Shown piece by piece: positions 7,840 to 17,168 of a DNA stretch of 64,000 nucleotides. Location: contig CAVZBY010000006.1 of assembly GCA_963773685.1 (NCBI GenBank), positions 56,704 to 120,703 on the forward strand, written 5' to 3'. Every line of letters starts with the position of its first letter. Position 1 is the stretch's first letter. The position numbers and the translations under genes are program-made. Source of the stretch: JALHVH01 sp963773685. Its GTDB lineage: Bacteria > Acidobacteriota > Aminicenantia > Aminicenantales > Saccharicenantaceae. The notes below the pieces were generated by a model. That model searched no databases and had not been told where the DNA came from. It saw only the letters and a program-made list of their open reading frames with translations.

Positions 7840-9492
7840 ATGAAGTTCCTCAAGGTCCTGGCGAACGCGCTCGTCTGCGCGCTCTTCTTTTCCGGGCTCA
7901 TCGCCCTGCTCACCTATGATATCAACATCAACCTTCCCTTCGGGGCCGGCGCCTTCCTCCGGCTCGTTCTGGCCTCGGCGGTCGCCTACGGGCCGATCGT
8001 CGTGCTCGCCGTCGTGGCGCTCTTCTTCGTCGTCCAGTTCTTCTCCGGGCGGAAGATCGGCATCAAGGCCGTCTCGCCCTCCTTCCTGGCCGTGGCCTTC
8101 CCCCTGCTCATCGCCCTGTTCCTCTTCATCTTCTGGGAGAACCTGCGGTACTTCGCGTCGTTCTTCGATCCGGACCACGGGGCCCTCCTCCGCGCCCAGG
8201 GCATCGCGCTCGCGGCCCTCGCGGTCCTCGGCGCGGCGGCCCTTTACGCGTCGCGGCGCTACGGAAAGAAGCTCGTGCCCCTCGGGGTGTATTTCGCCCT
8301 CTTCGCCGCCGGAATGATCCTCCTGGCCGGGCTTCGGGCCCGGTTCCCCTCCCCGCGGCCCGGCGCGCGAACGGGCCGGTTCGAGGCCCGGACGATCGGA
8401 AGGAACATCCAGCTCCTGGGGCTCGAGGGAATGAGCCTCGATATCATCTTCCCCCTCATCGCCGAAGGCAAGCTCCCGAACTTCTCCTGGCTCGTCGACA
8501 ACGGCAGCTGGGGACGGCTCGGAACGCTCGCCCCGACCGAGACCTTCCTGCTCGAGCGCTCGCTCGAGACGGGCAAGCGCCCGGCCAAACACCGCCAGCT
8601 CTCCCTGAACGCCTACGAACCGGTCCTCGAGGCCCCCCGGCTTGAGGTCACGCCGAGATACATCTTATTCCGGCAGATGGTCCGGCTCGGATTGCTGAAC
8701 GTCCTGCCCAACGTCCCCCCTCCGGGCCCCGCGGACCTCGGCCGCATCTTCGAGGCCAACGGATCCAGCGCCCTGATCGTCGCGCCCGTCCCGGGCGAGA
8801 CACACGGAGTTGCCGATCCCCCGTCCGGACGGGCCTTCAACCAGGTATTCAAGACGGACGGTACGGAGACGGGCCCTTTGCTGGCAACCGCCCGCAAGGC
8901 CTTCGCGCGGGACTGGGCCCTCGAGGAGGGAGCTTTCGCGGACAAGGGCCGCCGTCGCGCCCGGCTACTTCCATCTCCGTCTCGACGGGCTCAATACGGT
9001 CCAGGCGTTCTTCTACAAGTACAGCTTCCCCGAGCAGTTCGGGAACATCGCTCCGGAGGATATCAACCGCTACGGAACGGTGATCTCCCGATACTACGAA
9101 TACTACGACAGGTCGTCGGCAAGTACCTGGCCTCCCTGAAGGACGACGACCTGCTCGTCGTCTATTCGCCCTACGGCGTCGAGCCGCTCCCGCTTTGGAA
9201 GCGCTTCGTCGAATGGATCCTCGGGAACCCCGAGATCTCGGCCTACCACGAGGACCGGCCCGACGGCGTCGTGTTCTTCTACGGGAACGGGATCGGGAAG
9301 AGGAATACGGTCGAGGGGATGAGGATCGTGGACATCGCCCCGACGCTCCTCTACTACCTCGGCCTTCCCGTGGGCAAGGACATGGACGGGATCGTTCAGA
9401 GCCCGGTCTTCGTCGGGGACTTCACGGCCGAGAACCCCATCTTCTCCATCTCCTCCTACGAGGAATTCGAGTTCCGCACGCCGGGCCGGTAG
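7840..9492 (+). CDS. Membrane-anchored alkaline-phosphatase-superfamily phosphodiesterase (two frameshifts)
   Basis: ~550 residues. The N-terminus has about five hydrophobic membrane segments (residues ~1-170, for example VLAVVALFFVVQFF), followed by an extracytoplasmic catalytic-type domain of the type I phosphodiesterase/nucleotide pyrophosphatase fold: GLEGMSLDIIFPLI (degenerate nucleophile region), NFSWLVDNGSWG, and a C-terminal MRIVDIAPTLLYYLGLP typical of this superfamily. The start at 7840 is preferred over 7822 because a promoter -10 box overlaps 7826-7831. The frame slips near 8945 (+1) and back near 9113, so ~55 residues read wrongly; the correct frame contains YFHLRLDGLNTVQAF. Substrate unknown; a second family member lies at 43961-45339. 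Confidence 0.7.
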   Translation: MKFLKVLANALVCALFFSGLIALLTYDININLPFGAGAFLRLVLASAVAYGPIVVLAVVALFFVVQFFSGRKIGIKAVSPSFLAVAFPLLIALFLFIFWENLRYFASFFDPDHGALLRAQGIALAALAVLGAAALYASRRYGKKLVPLGVYFALFAAGMILLAGLRARFPSPRPGARTGRFEARTIGRNIQLLGLEGMSLDIIFPLIAEGKLPNFSWLVDNGSWGRLGTLAPTETFLLERSLETGKRPAKHRQLSLNAYEPVLEAPRLEVTPRYILFRQMVRLGLLNVLPNVPPPGPADLGRIFEANGSSALIVAPVPGETHGVADPPSGRAFNQVFKTDGTETGPLLATARKAFARDWALEEGAFADKGRRRARLLPSPSRRAQYGPGVLLQVQLPRAVREHRSGGYQPLRNGDLPILRILRQVVGKYLASLKDDDLLVVYSPYGVEPLPLWKRFVEWILGNPEISAYHEDRPDGVVFFYGNGIGKRNTVEGMRIVDIAPTLLYYLGLPVGKDMDGIVQSPVFVGDFTAENPIFSISSYEEFEFRTPGR

Positions 9493-9531
9493 CCCGACGG
9501 AACCTGGGAGACGCCCGGAACGGGACGGAGT

Positions 9532-10242
9532 CTAGTGGATGATCTTGAGCATCCGTCCCCAGCGGGCCCGGGGAAGGAAGCTCGCGAACTTGCGGAGCCG
9601 GTCCGAGACGGCCGTTCTTCTGCCAGGCGTCCCGTTCGGCCTTGTAGGAGAAATAGATGACCCAGGGCCGGCCCTTGATATTGTCGAGCGGCAGGAAGCC
9701 CCAGTAGCGGCTGTCGGCGCTGTTGTCGCGATTGTCTCCCATGGCGAAACAATGGCCGGGAGGGACGACGACCGGTCCGAAGTTGTCGCGGATGAGGTCG
9801 TCGTAATGATAGGAATCGTTCCGGGAATAGACCTGGGTGTCGTTGTGGACCTTATAGGGCTCGTCGAGAGGCTTGTCGTCGACGAAGACCTGCTTGTCCC
9901 GGATCTCGACCTTCTCGCCTTCGAGCCCGATGATCCGCTTGACGAAATCCTTGTTCATCTCGCGGGGATACTTGAAGACGATGATGTCCTTCCGCTCGGA
10001 TGGGCTTATGCGGGCAGGAGGACGCCTTCGAGCGGGAGGACCGGCCTCGCGTAGGCCATCTTGTTGACGAGCAGGAAATCGCCGATGAGGAGCGTCGGCT
10101 CCATGGAGCCCGTCGGGATCTGGAACGCCTGGACGACGAAGGTCATCACGAAGAAGACGAAGACGGCGGTCTCGGCGATGAGCTCGAAGTATTCCCTGAC
10201 GACGCCCTTGTCGCTCTTCTTCTTCTTTTCTTTTCGGGTCAT
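9532..10242 (-). CDS. lepB: Signal peptidase I (two frameshifts)
   Basis: Membrane-bound S26 serine protease that removes signal peptides from exported proteins. After a charged N-terminus (MTRKEKKKK) comes one membrane helix (ETAVFVFFVMTFVVQ), then the catalytic serine motif PTGSMEPTLLIGD and the catalytic lysine motif DFVKRIIGLEGEKV, and the late GDNRDNSADSRYWG box. Frameshifts near 10010 and 9615 break it; the natural end is ...RMLKIIH with TAG at 9532-9534. The rebuilt length of ~235 residues fits the family. It is convergent with the upstream phosphodiesterase gene. Confidence 0.9.
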
Positions 10243-10301
10243 GGGTCTTCGTTCGAAGCGTTACTATAGCCCAAATCCCAAAAATCCTCAAGTGAGGAAG
10301 C

Positions 10302-10435
10302 CAGGCTAAAGCCTGCGACTACATGTCGCTTGTCCCTCGCGCCCCGCTCGCCTCGCGTGTCCCGCTTATCCCGCCCGTCTTGCGCGCCCCCTCCCGTCTC
10401 GCGTGTCCCGCTTATCCCGCCCGTCTCGCGCATTT
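10302..10435. repeat. Composite intergenic repeat: CAGGCT palindrome plus 9-bp array, locus 2
   Basis: The palindrome CAGGCTAAAGCCTG (10302-10315) is followed by CGACTACATGTCG, then by about twelve degenerate 9-bp units (GTCCCGCTT, ATCCCGCCC, GTCTCGCGC and relatives), including an internal duplication of about 27 bp at ~10360 and ~10410. The same two components occur together at 24430-24500. Confidence 0.7.
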
Positions 10436-10463
10436 GAGCCGCGCATTGGGCGCGGCTCAAATG

Positions 10464-10492
10464 TTGACATGCGGCGGCGTTCGGTCTTTACT
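10464..10492 (+). promoter_or_regulatory. Promoter giving a probably leaderless mRNA for ychF
   Basis: TTGACA (10464-10469), 17-bp spacer, TTTACT (10487-10492), six bases, then GTG at 10499. The GTG begins the protein right at the first beta strand of the GTPase fold, which supports a start here rather than at the ATG at 10469 that overlaps the -35 box. Confidence 0.6.
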
Positions 10493-10498
10493 AAAACC

Positions 10499-11539
10499 GT
10501 GAACATCGTCCTGTTCGGCTATCAGGGTGCCGGAAAGACGACCCTCTTCCGCCTGCTCACGGGCGCGGAATCCGGGACGGGGGCCCGCGGAGACGGCAGG
10601 CAGGAGCCGCACGTCCGCGCCCGGACGCTCCCCGACGAACGGCTCGACGCGATCGCCGGCCTCTATCCGGAGAAAAAGAAGGTCCCCGTGACGGTGGAGT
10701 TCACGGACCTCGCGGGCGCCTCCCTCGGCGAGGTCAAGGACGCGGCCGTCTTCGATCGTCTCCGCAAGGCCGACGGCCTGGTCCACGTCGTCCGGGGATT
10801 CCGGGACGCCTCCCGGCCCCACCCGAAGGGGCGGATCAGCCCCGCGGACGACATCCGATTCATGGAGGAGGAGCTCGCCCTGGCCGACCTCGCCGCGGCC
10901 CACGCCCGGCTCGAGAAGCTCGAGAAGGACCTGAAGAAGATGAAGGACCCGGAGTCCGAAAAGGAGAGGGACCTCCTGGCCCGGCTCACGGCCTCCCTCG
11001 GGGAGGGCCGGCCCCTCCGCGCCTTCCCCTTCTCGCCCGGAGAAGAGAAGCTCGTGCGGAGCTTCGCTTTCCTGAGCCTCAAGCCCCTCCTGCACATCGT
11101 CAACGTCGATGAGAAGGACCTCGCCGGGCCCGCGGACGCGAGCCCCCTGACCTTCTGCGGCTCCATCGAATGCGAGATCCTGGAGCTCGCTGAGGACGAA
11201 AAGGACGCCTTCCGGGCCGAATTCGGCCTCACCGAGCCCGGGGCGGCGAAATTCTTCCGGGCCCTTCCCCGGTTCCTGGACGTCCTCTTCTTCTATACCG
11301 TGGGCAAGGACGAGGTCCGGGCGTGGCCGCTCCGGAGGGGCGCCTCGGCCGTGACCGCCGCCGGCGCCATCCACTCCGACATCGAGAAGGGCTTCATCCG
11401 GGCCGAGGTCATCGCCTGGGACGAGCTCGTCCGGCGCGGCTCCCTCCAGAAGGCCCGGGACGCCGGGGCCATCCGGCTCGAAGGGAAGGACTACGTCGTC
11501 CGGGACGGGGACGTGGTATACTTCCGGTTCGCCCAATGA
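10499..11539 (+). CDS. ychF: YchF/Obg-type P-loop ATPase
   Basis: Ribosome-associated P-loop NTPase of the YchF branch. Starting at GTG 10499 the protein begins (M)NIVLFGYQGAGKTTLF, a Walker A at the extreme N-terminus as in other YchF proteins. LVHVVRGF follows the switch region, then a coiled-coil insertion (residues ~125-165, rich in Glu/Lys/Leu), and HIVNVDEKDL in place of the NKxD box, which fits the NVxE motif that gives YchF its ATP preference. The C-terminus (~265-346) is a TGS domain (FFYTVGKDEVRAW ... VVYFRFAQ). The TGA overlaps the tgt ATG by 4 bp, so they are cotranscribed. Confidence 0.85.
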   Translation: MNIVLFGYQGAGKTTLFRLLTGAESGTGARGDGRQEPHVRARTLPDERLDAIAGLYPEKKKVPVTVEFTDLAGASLGEVKDAAVFDRLRKADGLVHVVRGFRDASRPHPKGRISPADDIRFMEEELALADLAAAHARLEKLEKDLKKMKDPESEKERDLLARLTASLGEGRPLRAFPFSPGEEKLVRSFAFLSLKPLLHIVNVDEKDLAGPADASPLTFCGSIECEILELAEDEKDAFRAEFGLTEPGAAKFFRALPRFLDVLFFYTVGKDEVRAWPLRRGASAVTAAGAIHSDIEKGFIRAEVIAWDELVRRGSLQKARDAGAIRLEGKDYVVRDGDVVYFRFAQ

Positions 11540-12674
11540 CCAAATCGTTCACCGTCGACGGCCCGCGATCCCGCCTCCTCGGCCAGGACGGCGGTCCTCG
11601 AGACGGCCCACGGCGTCGTCGAAACGCCCGCCTTCATGCCCGTGGCCAGCCAGGGCTCGGTCAAGGGGCTGACCCACGCCGTCCTCGAAGAGCTCGGGGC
11701 GCAGATCATCCTCGTCAACGCCTACCACCTTTCCCTGCGGCCCGGGGCGGACGCCGTCGCGGCGGCTCGGCGGGGTCCACGGCTTCATCTCCTGGCGGAA
11801 GCCGGTCCTCTCCGACAGCGGCGGGTTCCAGATCTTCAGCATGTCCCCCCTGGTCAAGGTCCGTCGAGGAAGGAGTCCGGTTCGCCTCCCACCTCGACGG
11901 GACGAAGATCTTCCTGACGCCCGAGGACGCCGTCGACATCCAGGCCAAGCTCGGGACCGACATCATGATGTGCCTGGATTACTTCCCCCCCTACCCCGCG
12001 ACGGAGACGACCATGCGGGAGGCGTGGAGCGGACCGGGCGCTGGGCCGCCCGGGCGAAGAAGCGGTTCGACGCCCGCGAATCGCTCCCAGCAGCTCTGGG
12101 GGATCAGCCAGGGCGGCGTCTACCCCGACCTCAGGGCCAGGGGCATCGCCGAGCTGATGGAGATCGGATTTCGACGGCTACGCCTTACGGAGGGCTGGGC
12201 ATCGGAGAGCCCAAGGCCCAGCTCTTCGAGGTCCTCGAGCAGGGCGACGCCCTCCTCCCGCAGGACAAGCCCCGCTATCTCATGGGCATGGGCTATATCG
12301 AGGACATCTTCGAGGCCGTCGAGCGCGGCGTGGACATGTTCGATTGCGTCCTTCCGACGCGGAACGCCCGGAACGGGTCGCTTTTCACGAGCCGGGGGCG
12401 GATCTCCATCAAGAACGTCAAGTACGCGGCGGACGCGGACCCCCTGGACGAGGCCTGTTCCTGCTACACCTGCCGGAACTTCAGCCGGGCCTATCTCCGG
12501 CATCTTTACGAGCGCGGGGAGATCGCTTCGGCGGTCCTCAACACCATCCATAACCTCCACTTTTATCTTGACATCTTCAGGCGAATCAGGCAATCTATTC
12601 AATCCAACTCGTTCAGCCTTCTGAAAAAGAGTATACTATCCGACTCTAACGTCGAAAAGGAAGAAAAGACATGA
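11536..12674 (+). CDS. tgt: tRNA-guanine transglycosylase (several frameshifts)
   Basis: Exchanges guanine-34 for preQ1 in the GUN anticodons of tRNAs (queuosine pathway). Rejoined frames contain PAFMPVASQGSVKGL, NAYHLSLRPG, the catalytic-region VLSDSGGFQIFSMSPL, VDIQAKLGTDIMMCLDYFP with a catalytic Asp, RYLMGMGYIEDI, DCVLPTRNARNG and the zinc site CSCYTCRNFSRAYLRHLY. At least six shifts lie near 11555, 11760, 11865, 12025, 12085 and 12170-12195; those I could reconstruct are single-base insertions except one deletion near 12025. Restored length is ~375 residues. It overlaps ychF and yajC by 4 bp each; tgt-yajC-secD-secF is a common bacterial gene order. Confidence 0.9.
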
Positions 12675-13003
12675 TGTTCGCAAGCCTTCTTATGTCCGCC
12701 CAGCCGGCCGCGGCCGGCCAGGTCCCCAGGGGAAACATGCTGACCGCCCTCCTGCCCTTCGTCCTGGTCTTCGTCATCTTCTACCTGCTCATCATCCTGC
12801 CCCAGAGGAAGAAACAGAAGAAGCACCAGGAGATGGTCAACGCCCTCAAGCCCGGCGACCGGATCATCACGACCGGCGGCATCTTCGGGACGGTCATGGG
12901 CGTCCAGCCCGACCGGATCGAGCTCAAGGTCTCGGCCAACGTCAAGATCGACATCACCAAGAGCGCCGTCGGGGCCATCCTGGGCGCCGAGAAGGCCGAA
13001 TAG
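12671..13003 (+). CDS. yajC: Preprotein translocase subunit YajC
   Basis: A 110-residue single-span membrane protein that forms part of the SecDF-YajC accessory complex. After a short Ala-rich segment the membrane helix LLPFVLVFVIFYLLIILPQR is followed by the family motif RKKQKKHQEM and the cytosolic LKPGDRIITTGGIFGTV barrel. Complete and unshifted. It overlaps tgt by 4 bp (ATGA) and is followed 61 bp later by secD. Confidence 0.95.
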   Translation: MMFASLLMSAQPAAAGQVPRGNMLTALLPFVLVFVIFYLLIILPQRKKQKKHQEMVNALKPGDRIITTGGIFGTVMGVQPDRIELKVSANVKIDITKSAVGAILGAEKAE

Positions 13004-13064
13004 CTCCGAGGCGGCCCGCCAGCGGCCGACGCCAGGGGAACCTCGACTCGCAAGCGAAGGGAAC

Positions 13065-14604
13065 ATGAAAAAAGGATTGCAGTGGAAAGCCATCATCGTC
13101 GTCGCCGTCCTGGCCCTGGCCATCTTCCTGGCCTACCCGCCCAAGGACAAGATCAAGCTCGGCCTGGACCTCAAGGGAGGCATCCATCTGGTCCTCCAGG
13201 TCCTCACCGAGGACGCCATCAACATGGAGACCGACCAGGAGATCGCCCGGTTCGAGGAGCTGTTCAAGAAGAACAACATCACCTTCCAGACGGCCGCCAA
13301 GGAGCGGCCCGGCCGGTTCGTCTTCTCCGGGACCGTCCGCCGACCAGGAAGGCAAGACCCGGGACCTCATCGACCAGTACACGCAGGGACTGGGATTACG
13401 CCTTCTCCGGGGACAAGCTGACCTTCACCCTGAAGGCCCCGATCGTCCAGTTCCTCAAGGACCAGGCCGTCAACCAGGTCCGGGAGACCATCCGCAACCG
13501 CATCGACCAGTTCGGCGTCGCCGAGCCGCTCATCCAGCGACAGGGCTCGGACCGGATCGTCGTCGAACTGCCCGGCGTCAGCGACCCCGACCGGGTCAAG
13601 GAGCTCATCAAGGTCACGGCCGTCCTCGAGTGGAAGCTCGTCAAGGCCGGGCCGGCCCCGGACGAGGAGACGCTCCTCAAGGACTTCGGCGGCACCGTCC
13701 CCGAGGACATGGAGATCGTCCGGGGCGATCGCCAGCCGCGGCGAGGCCGGCCTCTTCCTCGTCAGCCGGGTGGCCTCCGTCAGCGGCAAGGACCTCCGGA
13801 TGGTCCGCCGGTCCGTCGACGAGTGGAACAATCCGGCCGTCTCCTTCACCCTGAACGCCGAGGGCTCGCGCCGGTTCGAGAAGGTCACGGGCGAGAACGT
13901 CGGCAAGCAGCTGGCCATCGTCCTCGACGGCAAGGTCCAGTCGGCCCCCGAGCATCAACCAGCGCATCTCGGGCGACGGCATCATCCAGGGCCGGTTCAC
14001 CGTCGAGCAGGCCGAGGACCTGGTCGTCGTCCTCAAGGCCGGCGCCCTGCCGGCCGGCATCCGCTACCTCGAGGAACGGACGATCGGCCCGTCCCTCGGC
14101 GCGGATTCGGTCCGCCAGGGCCTGATGGCCGGGCTCGTGGCCATCATCCTGATCATGACCTTCATGGTCTTCTTCTACAAGCTCTCCGGCCTCAACGCCG
14201 TCGCCGCCCTGATCATGAACGTCGTCATCCTGTTCGGGGCGCTCGGCTACTTCAAGGCCACCCTGACCCTGCCCGGCATCGCCGGCATCATCCTGAGCAT
14301 CGGGATGGCCGTCGACGCCAACGTCCTCATCTTCGAGAGGATCAAGGAGGAGCGGGCCGCCGGGAAGAACGTCCCGAGCGCCATCCAGCTGGGATTCTCG
14401 CGGGCCTTCAGCGCCATCTTCGACTCCAACCTGACGACGATCATCTCGGCCATCTTCCTCTTCCAGTTCGGCACCGGGACCATCAAGGGGTACGCGGTGA
14501 CGCTGATCATCGGTCTCGTCGCCAACATGTTCACGGCCGTCTTCGTCTCCCACCTGATCTTCGACGTGACCGTCCCGAAAACCGCCAAGAAGCTGAGTAT
14601 CTAA
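13065..14604 (+). CDS. secD: Protein translocase subunit SecD (four frameshifts)
   Basis: Membrane component that uses the proton gradient to help Sec export. Seen: N-terminal helix IIVVAVLALAIFLAYPP, then GLDLKGGIHLVLQV, the P1 region IRNRIDQFGVAEPLI, IVLDGKVQSAP, and the C-terminal membrane part with ILSIGMAVDANVLIFERIKEE and LTTIISAIFLFQFGTGTIKGYAVTL. The frame advances 0-1-2-0-1 at about 13335, 13390, 13730 and 13950, exactly the order expected for four single-base insertions. Restored length is ~510 residues, normal for SecD. secF starts 2 bp after the stop. Confidence 0.92.
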
Positions 14605-14605
14605 C

Positions 14606-15550
14606 ATGCAACTCTTCAAGAAACCCCCCACATCAACTTTATGAAGTACAAGTACGTGGCCCTGGCGGTCACGTTCGTCATCGTCCTGGCCGGCATCCTG
14701 AACATCACGGTCTTCCACGGCCTGAAGCCCGGGCGTCGACTTCGGCGGCGGGACGCTCATCCGCGTCGAGTTCAAGAGCCCGACCTCGATCGGCCAGGTC
14801 CGCGAACGCCCTGGCGGACGTCGGCCTCGGCGGGAGCACGATCCAGGAGACCGGGAAGAAGGGCCATGAGTTCCAGGTCCGGACGACGCAGTACGTCAAG
14901 GGCGCCGACGCCCAGCAGGAGCTGGAGGCCCACGAGAAGCTGGCGGACAAGGTCATCGAAGCCCTCCGCGGCGGCTCGCCCGACAAGCCTGACCGTCGTC
15001 AGCCGCGAGACCGTCGGCCCCCAGGTCGGCAAGGACCTCCGGAAGAAGGCCACCCAGGCGACCATCTGGGCCCTCATCGGCATGCTCATCTACATCGCCG
15101 TCCGGTTCAAGCTGGAGTACGGCGTCGCCGCCATCTTCACCCTGACCCAGGACGTCCTCATCACGATGAGCCTCTATTCGTTCACCAACCGCGAGATCAA
15201 CCTGCCCATCATCGCCGCGCATCCTGACCATCGTCGGCTTCTCGATCAACGACACGATCGTCATCTTCGACCGGGTCCGCGAGAACTCCAAGATCTACCG
15301 CAAGGAATCCCTCGAGCAGATCATGAACCTCAGCCTCAACCAGACGCTGGGCCGGACGATCATCACCTCGGGCACGGTCTTCCTGACCCTCCTGGCCCTG
15401 TATCTCTTCGGCGGCGAGGTCATCAACGACTTCGCGTTCATCATGCTCATCGGGACGATCGAGGGCGTCTACTCGACGATCTATCTGTCCTGCCCGGTCG
15501 TCCTCTTCTGGCAGAAGGCCTTCAAGACAAAAAAAGGCTTCCGGAGATAA
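14606..15550 (+). CDS. secF: Protein translocase subunit SecF (five frameshifts)
   Basis: Partner of SecD. Rejoined frames show MQLFKKP, HINFMKYKYVALAVTFVIV (first membrane helix), VDFGGGTLIRVEF, SRETVGPQVGKDLRKKA, SINDTIVIFDRVRE (the SecF membrane signature) and LNQTLGRTIITSGTVFLTLLALY. The frame changes near 14630 (loss of one C in a C-run), 14732, 14805, 14990 and 15222 (all apparent insertions). Restored length ~310 residues. It ends the ychF-tgt-yajC-secDF operon; the next gene has its own promoter. Confidence 0.92.
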
Positions 15551-15557
15551 ATTTCCC

Positions 15558-15586
15558 TTGATAAAAGCGAATTTTTCTTCTATACT
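15558..15586 (+). promoter_or_regulatory. Sigma-70-type promoter of tonB-exbB-exbD
   Basis: TTGATA (15558-15563), 17-bp spacer, TATACT (15581-15586), inside an AT-rich island directly after secF and 40 bp before the tonB ATG. Good match to consensus in an otherwise GC-rich context. Confidence 0.75.
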
Positions 15587-15626
15587 GTTTCTTACGGAAA
15601 AATACTTCTGTGCGTGAGGTATAAAA

Positions 15627-16406
15627 ATGGCGGAAGTCAAAAAGCCGAAACCCCAGGAAACGAGATCCCCGAGCTCTTCAAGGACTCCTTCTTCAAGAGC
15701 GAAACGGGCTCCAAGAAGAAAGCCCTCGCGTTCCCCATCGCCCTGTTCTTCCACGTCGCGTTCGTCGCTCGCCGTCATCGTCATCCCGCTGCTCTCCACG
15801 GCCACCCTTCCGACCGTCGAGGTCTATAGCGCCTTCCTCGCGCCCCCGCCGCCCCCCCCGCCTCCCCCGCCGCCGCCGGCCAAGAAGCGCGCCTCCTCGC
15901 AGGCCAAGACCCGCATCAAGCCCGTCCAGGCCTCCGCGACCATCGAGCCCGGCCGGCTCGTCGCCCCCGTCGACATCCCCGAAGAGATCGCCGAAGAACA
16001 GCTGTCCGACATCGGCATCGAAGGCGGCGTTGAGGGCGGCGTCGAAGGCGGCGTCGTCGGCGGCGTCCTCGGCGGCGTCGTCGGCGGCGTCCTCGGCGGC
16101 GTCGTCGGCGAGGTCGAAGCCCCCGTCCGGGCCATCGGCGAGATCAAGGCCCCCAAGCTCATCAAGCAGGTCGACCCGATCTACCCCGAGATCGCCCGCC
16201 AGGCCCGGGTCGAGGGCGTCGTCATCATCGAGGCCACGACCGACATCTACGGCCGCGTCCAGGGCATCAAGGTCCTCCGCTCCATCCCCCTGCTCGACCA
16301 GGCGGCCATCGACGCGGTCCGGCAGTGGGTCTACGAGCCGATGATCATCAACGGCCGTCCCCGGGGCGTCATCTTCACCGTTACGGTCAGATTCCAGCTC
16401 AAGTAA
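15627..16406 (+). CDS. tonB: Energy transducer TonB (N-terminal frameshifts)
   Basis: Transmits the ExbB-ExbD-coupled proton motive force to outer-membrane transporters. After restoring the frame around 15660-15770 there is an N-terminal cytoplasmic segment (EIPELFKDSFFKS), a membrane helix (FPIALFFHVAF...VIVIPLLS), a run of twelve prolines at ~15846-15881, a Gly-Gly-Val repeat region (positions 16021-16110, about nine units) and the C-terminal TonB domain with QVDPIYPEIARQARVEGVVI and AAIDAVRQWVYEPM. The GGV repeat replaces the Lys/Pro-rich spacer of proteobacterial TonB. It forms a unit with exbB and exbD. Confidence 0.9.
   Translation: MAEVKKPKPQETRSPSSSRTPSSRAKRAPRRKPSRSPSPCSSTSRSSLAVIVIPLLSTATLPTVEVYSAFLAPPPPPPPPPPPPAKKRASSQAKTRIKPVQASATIEPGRLVAPVDIPEEIAEEQLSDIGIEGGVEGGVEGGVVGGVLGGVVGGVLGGVVGEVEAPVRAIGEIKAPKLIKQVDPIYPEIARQARVEGVVIIEATTDIYGRVQGIKVLRSIPLLDQAAIDAVRQWVYEPMIINGRPRGVIFTVTVRFQLK
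16021..16113 (+). repeat. In-frame GGCGGCGTC repeat coding for Gly-Gly-Val units
   Basis: Nine to ten units of 9-12 bp reading GGCGGCGTC with alternating GAG/GTC/CTC between them, inside tonB. Encodes a low-complexity, probably extended periplasmic linker. Length variation by slippage is likely between strains. Confidence 0.85.
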
Positions 16407-16453
16407 TCAAAGCTAATCAATGGCTTTCGAGATTTAAAAGGAGGTATTTCAAC

Positions 16454-17123
16454 ATGCAATTCGGTCTGATTGAAATGTGGCAGGCCATGGGAGCCGTGGC
16501 CAGAACGGTTTCGATTCATCCTTATCGCCCTGTCGATCGTTTCCCTCTACCTGTTCATCGAGCGTCAGCTGACCTTCAAGCGCGCCAAGACGAGTTCCAA
16601 GCTCGTCGCCCCCAAGCTCGCCGAGCTCCTCAAGGCCGGACAGCTCAAGGAAGCCCTGGCCCTCGCGTCCAAGAAGGACAACAAGGGAAGCCACCTGGCC
16701 CGCGTCACGGCCGCCGGCATCCAGGATTTCCTGTCCGGGAAGGAAGCCAACCTGAGCCTCGATGAGCAGATCAACTCCGCCGAGCGCGGCTGCGACCGGG
16801 CCGCCGTCCTGTTCAACCAGGACCTGAAGAAGGGCCTGAGCATCCTGGCCACGATCGCCACGTCCGCCCCCTTCATCGGGCTGTTCGGGACGATCTCGGG
16901 CATCATCAACGCGTTCCGCGGCATGGCCCTGACCGGGTCGGGCGGCATCGGCGCGGTCGCCGGCGGCATCGCCGAGGCCCTCGTCACCACGGCCTTCGGG
17001 ATCGGCGTGGCCATCATCGCCCTCTGGTGCTTCAACCTGCTGAACACCAAGATCGAAGTCTACGACGCCGAGATGAGCAACACGACCTCGCAGGTCATCG
17101 ACTTCTTCCACAGAACCAGGTAA
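16454..17123 (+). CDS. exbB: MotA/TolQ/ExbB proton channel protein (one frameshift)
   Basis: Inner-membrane proton channel powering TonB. The start at 16454 (MQFGLIEMWQAMG) has a strong AAAGGAGG ribosome-binding site at 16438-16445. A +1 shift near 16505-16520 separates it from the rest. Three membrane spans are visible: ILIALSIVSLYLFIE, then LATIATSAPFIGLFGTISGI (the conserved ExbB/TolQ segment) and ALVTTAFGIGVAIIALW. Restored length ~222 residues. Followed 45 bp later by exbD. Confidence 0.9.
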
Positions 17124-17168
17124 ATCGACTAAAACAAAACGACGAAACTCTGATAAGAGAGGCACACA

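Noticed and set aside
13065..15550. Programmed ribosomal frameshifting in secD/secF
   Set aside because: There are nine shifts in two genes, all without slippery heptamers, and the same pattern occurs throughout the window. Sequence error explains them better.
16021..16113. Short tandem repeats resembling a CRISPR array or minisatellite
   Set aside because: They are in frame inside tonB, have no spacers, and code for the known Gly-Gly-Val linker type.
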